Below, piece after piece: positions 8,813 through 12,799 of a DNA stretch of 12,799 nucleotides. The notes beneath the pieces were generated by a model. It worked only from the letters and a program-made list of their open reading frames with translations, had not been told where the DNA came from and searched no databases. Each line of letters starts with the position of its first letter. Position 1 is the first letter of the stretch. This stretch comes from Neonectria sp. B-13 (taxonomy: Eukaryota > Ascomycota > Sordariomycetes > Hypocreales > Nectriaceae), in contig NOKP01000114.1 in assembly GCA_002682825.1 (NCBI GenBank), positions 893-13,691 of the forward strand, given 5' to 3'. The position numbers were made by a program, and so were the translations under genes.

Positions 8813-9180
8813 TGTCACGGCCCGGGTCATCTGATTGGTAGGAAATTGGTGGGGTAGGGATGATGTGTACAAACTACGTGACTGGGGAACAGGATCACGT
8901 CTCCAACCGTGATCCCGCTACAGGCTCACGATCCGCAGCCGTGATCCATCCACAGGATCACCGTTGCCAGCTGTGATCCAATGCACCCAACATAGTATAT
9001 ATACACATTCATTTAGCACATTAGACATAAGCCTTAAGCTCCTTAGCTATCAACAATCATACTTAGTGCCTTTCGGTACGAAAGGTCTTCTTAAGCTCTG
9101 GGATTTTTCAACCCCGAAATTTGGCCCCCCCCCCCTTGCAAAATTACCGGATTAAGTGATTACCGGATTAGGTAGCGCAA
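8813..9180 (+). mobile_element. Possible solo LTR or LTR-retrotransposon fragment
   Basis: The stretch begins TGTCACGGCCCGGG, a start seen in many fungal LTRs, and contains inverted-repeat words in what would be U3. A TATATATA-like box lies at about 8995-9003, with a downstream tract that would suit R/U5. I could not find a convincing CA end, a polypurine tract, a primer-binding site or a paired LTR, and the 5-bp word before the start (CCATC) recurs at 9209-9213 without a proper LTR end. The right boundary is a guess. Treat as a weak call. Confidence 0.28.
8892..8979. repeat. Cluster of GGATCAC / GTGATCC inverted words
   Basis: Within 88 bp the word GGATCAC or its complement GTGATCC occurs at 8892-8898, 8909-8915, 8941-8947, 8955-8961 and 8973-8979, plus a near copy CACGATCC at 8927-8934. 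Two pairs form hairpins: GGATCACG with CGTGATCC (8892-8915) and GGATCAC with GTGATCC (8955-8979). It could be a multi-site binding region or a U3 repeat. Confidence 0.75.
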
Positions 9181-9205
9181 CTGCACCTCCTCTTGGTCCG
9201 GATTA
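9143..9205. repeat. Repeats of ATTACCGGATTA
   Basis: ATTACCGGATTA is present at 9143-9154 and 9159-9170 (16-bp period), with a partial copy TCCGGATTA at 9197-9205. Its role is unknown; it may belong to the LTR-like fragment. Confidence 0.7.
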
Positions 9206-9321
9206 ACCCCATCCGAATGCCCCCAGAGGTGCCAATCTCTTCTCTTCCTCATTTGGCAATGCGCACATGTGAACTCTCATTCGCTCTCTGCGATTGGGTG
9301 TAAAGGAGTCTTCTTTTAAGT

Positions 9322-9354
9322 GTGAAATGCACGTGAAATGCACGTAAAATGCAC
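9322..9354. repeat. Three tandem copies of GTGAAATGCAC
   Basis: An 11-bp unit is repeated exactly in tandem at 9322-9332 and 9333-9343, with one change in the third copy (GTAAAATGCAC, 9344-9354). Unit junctions create GCACGTGA, an E-box-like CACGTG word. It lies 41 bp left of the MITE. Confidence 0.9.
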
Positions 9355-9395
9355 GTGGGAACTTGGTTTGTGATAACATTATTACTCTTAACTTA

Positions 9396-9823
9396 ACGTA
9401 TATGACAAGTGAGCCGATCAACCAAGTGAGCCGATCAGTAAGATATTACACCTTAAATCGCGATTTTTAAAAAGCCTTTAAAATTTCAAACTAAGCCTAA
9501 AATAGCTAGGATTTTAAAAATAAGTTAGTTTAGTTAAAATCTATTAATAAAATAATCCTTAAAAATCCTGGGCGGCTAGAACCTAGGTAGATATGAAAAG
9601 TGGGTTCTTTTAAACCCACTTTTTATATCTACCTAGGTTCCTAATGGTTAGGATTTTCTGGAATTTTTTTGCTATATAAATCTTTTATTAATTAGTCTAT
9701 CTTAAAGGTTTTAGCCATTTTAAGCTTAGTTTGAAACTTTAAAGGCTTTTTAAAAATTGCAATTTAAGGTGTAAATCTCACTGATCGGCTCACTTGGTTG
9801 ATCGGCTCACTTATCATATACGT
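9396..9823. mobile_element. Long-hairpin MITE (Tc1/mariner-type, TA target site)
   Basis: A 428-bp near-palindromic element. Its ends start ACGTATATGA on both strands and are flanked by TA (9394-9395 and 9824-9825), the target duplication of Tc1/mariner elements. The outer arms of about 90 bp match closely (ends, then TTACACCTTAAAT, TTTTTAAAAAGCCTTTAAA and TTTCAAACTAAGC). The middle of each arm is diverged. The centre is an almost perfect 28-bp stem (9579-9606 with 9613-9640, one G:T pair) around a 6-base loop. The arms stay in register about the midpoint 9609.5. Each end holds two copies of the 14-mer AAGTGAGCCGATCA with 17-bp period (9407-9420, 9424-9437; mirrored at 9782-9795, 9799-9812), likely transposase-binding sites. 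There is no coding capacity, so it would need a transposase in trans. Nothing links it to the pogo relic at 2630, whose ends were not found. Confidence 0.88.
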
Positions 9824-9989
9824 TATCCTTATATTTTATAAGATTTTCTCTTCTACTTGAGTTAGGTATAATATATTAAGTTGATTTAGATCTATAAATT
9901 TTAATAAGTTATCTGATTATATATATTTGTTTTCTATCCTTCTACTTCTATTTATATGTAAGAAACCTATTATCTAAATTACACTATAG
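9824..9989. other. A/T-rich segment between MITE and helicase stop
   Basis: About 165 very A/T-rich bases, presumably the 3' UTR and tail of the Helitron helicase gene on the minus strand. A 6-bp stem ACACTA/TAGTGT (9981-9986 with 9991-9996) overlaps the stop codon. No CTRR end with a preceding GC hairpin is visible here. Confidence 0.5.
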
Positions 9990-12799
9990 CTAGTGTTGTG
10001 CAGATGGATATGATAATGATAATCGGGCCTCATTTACTGTCCTCTCGCACAACTGTTCCAGCCTAGCCTCGCCATCAAACATTTCCTGTGGTATTTTATT
10101 CCCGACTATGTCCTGCACCCGTGCCTTTGACAGCAACATAATACCATCAAGCGATTTGCACCGCGATATCTGCACATACTGGCTATATGGATCGCACTTT
10201 CCTGGCTCGAGTTGTCCAGTCTTGGTATTCAGCTTTGTCCCGGTTCCTCGCAGCTCCAGCGCAATCTGGAGGAGGGTTTCGCCTTGGATTTTGTAATCGG
10301 TGCATGCGAATGCCGCAGTGCAGGGAAGTCCTCGGCGGCTCACATTATGCCTCTGCCAAGGCCTCTTATTGACCCTCTTCTTCTTTTCAATTGGTATTTG
10401 CGCACTCGTTGGAGTAAGCAGGATTGTGCCTGGTGGCATTTCATCAAATTCGAACTTCTTGGTTGACTCTGACGACAGGATGATGCCGGCAGGTGGTCCA
10501 AAGTGGAGGATGATGTTCGGGGCGAGTTGATAGCCTGGGAATCTTTTGCTGTCTGGTATAACTTCTAGCGCTGTGTACTTGGCGCCATTCACGAGCTTGA
10601 GGCCTGGGTTTATATTCATGGTCACCACAACCGGCATACCAGGCACGAACATGAATGTGGCCGGCACACAGATCTTGCTGTCATCCCCGACGCTGGCCAT
10701 AAGCGTAGCTTCTTCCTCCGTTACCGGCAATGTATCGGGTTTGCCCCAACGGTGCTGGGATAGAAATATCCGGACTGGCTTCTGTTCGTTCCTCTGGAAG
10801 GCCAAAACGGCATCCATGTTCAGGCACCACCTGGTGCTATTGAGCGGTGTAACTACTCTGATGCCCTTGCTCCATGGTATGGCTTGTCCTTCCCTGAAGC
10901 ACCGGCTGTTAAGGAGCTCCATGTCGGACTCGTCTTGCTCTCCCTGACGGATCCGAGTCAGCAGTCGCTGCAGCTCCGGGTCCCCTGCTGCGCGGACCTG
11001 TTCGGTGAGCATGATGACGGTGGTAAATCGAGCCCAGAGTGCATGTGCCCTCATTTCATTCGCAATCCTAAGGGCGGACCACGGCGTCAACAGTGACCTA
11101 TTCTGCACCGGGCGGAACTGGTGGAAATCTCCTGACAGTAGCACCACTGGGATCCCGCCGAAGTCGTCATTCGATCCTCGGGAGGCGCAAAGTCGCTTGT
11201 TGATATCACAGAGCGTTTGTAGGCCCAGCATGCTTGCCTCGTCAATGATGAGCAGCCATTTTTCTTTCCATCTTCTTCGAGCGTCACCATCCACGTAGGT
11301 TACCGTGCTGCCATCGTCCACGTTGCCGTTGCCGGATGCGTTGGGTTGCATCCCACAGGCGGAGTGAATGGTCACGCCGTTGATACGCGCTGCAGCGACC
11401 CCCGACATCGCCGTCATCAGCAGCCTGTGTGATATGCCTTTGCTGGCGAACAATTCCGCCAACACCTCGATGACCCTGGATTTCCCGGTGCCGCCCTCTC
11501 CACCTAGGAACTCACACAGTTGTGCATTACGATTGTTCTCGGCATTGCTGCTATTGACGTTATCGCTGTCATCTTCGTTCCTAATGGTATCGAGATGGCG
11601 ACACACTAAATGGAAGGCGATTTCCTGCCGCTCGTTCAAGGTGAACCTCCTTGCAATCTCCCGACCGGCTTGGAGGAATGTTGTCGACGGTCCAAAGGCG
11701 ACGCTGGCACTGGGTCTCTGAGTGTTCCGGGTGTCTGTTTCTGACATTTCTATAATATCTTCTCCCGCGCCCGCGAAGGTATGGTTCAGTGATGCTTCTG
11801 CGCCGGCAGCTGTGTTCTGCGTAATCTGAACTCCATCCGAGCCTTGGATTCTTTTCACAATTTCCTTATCAGCTTGATCCTGCTTGCTCTTAATTCCTCT
11901 AAGCTGACGTTGCGTTGGGAGCTCGCTCTTGGCTACCATGGTTGGCTGGTACTGCGCTGGGTTCTCTGCGGAAGCGACAGTCTCGACATCATCCGCAAAT
12001 TCGGTGATATTTGCTTGGGCTTCGCGGAGCTGACCCAGCATCTGCAAAAGATGCTCCGAACCAGCGGTCACCTGGTTGGGGGCTGTAGCACCTCGTACTG
12101 TCTCAACCAATCGGCCAAGCTGGCCAAGCTGGTCTGGGCGATATGCTTTTACTGGGCCTGTAGGATCTTGGAGATCATACCCCATAGCGTCGATATCATC
12201 CAAAACGGCGTCGTCCCCCGCAGCCGCCCACTGCTTTGCGTCTCGCCGCGCATCTTCCGCTGATCGCTTCAAGAGCTGGATGTTTCCTGCGATAGTCTGG
12301 AGTCTTTTGGGGAGTCGCCGTCTCCAGTGTTCCCAGATTTCATTAATATCGCCTGATGCTGCTGTAGTGAACTTCTCCCATGGCACAAAGAGTGCGAGGT
12401 GCTGTACTGCAGCTCTGGTGCTAATATTAGTGTATGCTCCTCGTTTATCCTTCCCATCTGTTCTATGGCTTGTGCTTACCTGCGGTATCTGTCTGCGTTT
12501 GTGTTAATATCAAAGTCCATATCGAGAAAGCCGTTGATGCATGGCACTGCATACTTCCCCGGGGGTCTTAGAACCTGCACCCAGTCCCTTCCCGGCTTCA
12601 AGTTCCTTTCAAATTCTATCTTCACCAACTCCTTGGAAGACGAATCTATCCTCTTTTGTAATTTAACAAGCGACACGTAGTCATAGAAGCATAATGTCTG
12701 CAGCACCTCTCCACGGTGGTGGTAGGCTTCAATGTATGGTAGCTTCTTGCCATCGCTTCCCACCAAGACCCTCTCCGCGCTGGCTTCCGCGTCGTTGCC
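9990..12799 (-). CDS. Helitron-type PIF1-family helicase (5' partial)
   Basis: The C-terminal 916 residues of the helicase half of a fungal Helitron Rep/helicase, the enzyme that unwinds DNA during rolling-circle transposition. Exon 12799-12480 encodes a linker region (LPYIEAYHHRGEVLQTLCFY and VQVLRPPGKYAVP). A 59-bp intron (12479-12421, GTAAGC donor, ACTAATATTAG branch and acceptor) joins RYR to STRAAVQHLALFVPWEKF, the expected family block. Exon 12420-9990 carries the helicase: GEGGTGKS Walker A (Lys420, counted from the window edge), LLIIDEAS Walker B (Asp500, Glu501), LSGDFHQFRPV (Asp538), FACTDYKIQGETL (Gln819) and VQISRCKSLDGI (Arg860). The frame is unbroken to TAG at 9992-9990, so this copy is young or constrained. 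The Rep (HUH) nuclease domain, expected N-terminal, lies beyond the window. A free-standing cellular PIF1 is less likely, because the N-terminal linker and the YKIQGETL motif follow the Helitron pattern. Confidence 0.92.

Larger units (their letters stand above)
8733..9395. other. Repeat-rich intergenic region downstream of the esterase
   Basis: The first 80 bases are probably the esterase 3' UTR. The remainder carries a possible LTR fragment, a cluster of GGATCAC/GTGATCC words, a CCTTTCG-GTA-CGAAAGG hairpin (9069-9085), an 11-base C run (9125-9135), repeats of ATTACCGGATTA and a short tandem repeat. No gene is supported. Confidence 0.6.

Noticed and set aside
9069..9085. CCTTTCG-GTA-CGAAAGG hairpin as a Helitron 3' end for the helicase element
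   Set aside because: On the minus strand the nearest CTAA follows after only two or three bases, closer than normal; the plus strand gives CTGG after 12 bases but in the wrong orientation for the helicase.
10108..12263. Numerous plus-strand ORFs of 61-139 codons
   Set aside because: All are shadows opposite the intact helicase frame.
1..12799. CRISPR array, tRNA or rRNA genes, prokaryotic operon signals
   Set aside because: No regularly spaced repeats, cloverleaf-like sequences or rRNA blocks were seen; introns and gene types are fungal.

Overview
The window looks like chromosomal DNA of a filamentous ascomycete, most likely from the Aspergillus/Penicillium side. The genes carry short introns of 55 to 59 bp with GTAAGC or GTTAGG donors. 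The proteins are typical of moulds: a CDR-type multidrug ABC transporter, an NmrA-like Rossmann protein and a secreted type-B carboxylesterase. They are embedded in transposon-derived DNA: a pogo/Fot1 transposase relic, a Helitron helicase, a long hairpin MITE and a possible LTR fragment. I could not run any search, so species and family names rest on motifs recognised by eye.

Layout. 1-514 (+) is the C-terminal end of a PDR/CDR-type ABC transporter with one intron. 515-2629 has no convincing gene; it holds a 23-bp palindrome at 1413-1435 followed on the minus strand by a CTAG, which resembles a Helitron 3' end. 2630-3877 (+) is a decayed pogo/Fot1-like transposase with frameshifts, three in-frame stops and a replaced catalytic Asp. 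3878-4954 is empty as far as I can see. 4955-5199 (+) could encode a tiny two-exon ORF that overlaps the end of the next gene antisense. 5150-6070 (-) is an intact 306-aa NmrA-like NAD(P)-binding protein. 6071-7036 is the intergenic region between this gene and the divergent esterase, with a TATA-like element for each and a small coding-like island. 7037-8732 (+) is a complete two-exon carboxylesterase of 546 aa with signal peptide and full catalytic triad. 8733-9395 holds a possible LTR remnant and several short repeats. 9396-9823 is a 428-bp near-palindromic MITE flanked by TA. 9990-12799 (-) is the C-terminal 916 residues of a Helitron-type PIF1 helicase, uninterrupted apart from one good intron, running off the right edge.

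How it fits together. The NmrA-like gene and the esterase are the two complete host-type genes. They are divergently arranged over 966 bp and could be co-regulated, but nothing in the window proves a shared pathway. The flanks are mobile DNA of different ages: the pogo relic is dead, whereas the helicase is open over its whole visible length and so is younger or still under selection. The most interesting open question is whether the Helitron-like terminus at 1398-1435, which has the same orientation as the helicase, is the 3' end of an element spanning most of the window. That would make the esterase and NmrA gene cargo. It is only a hypothesis here.
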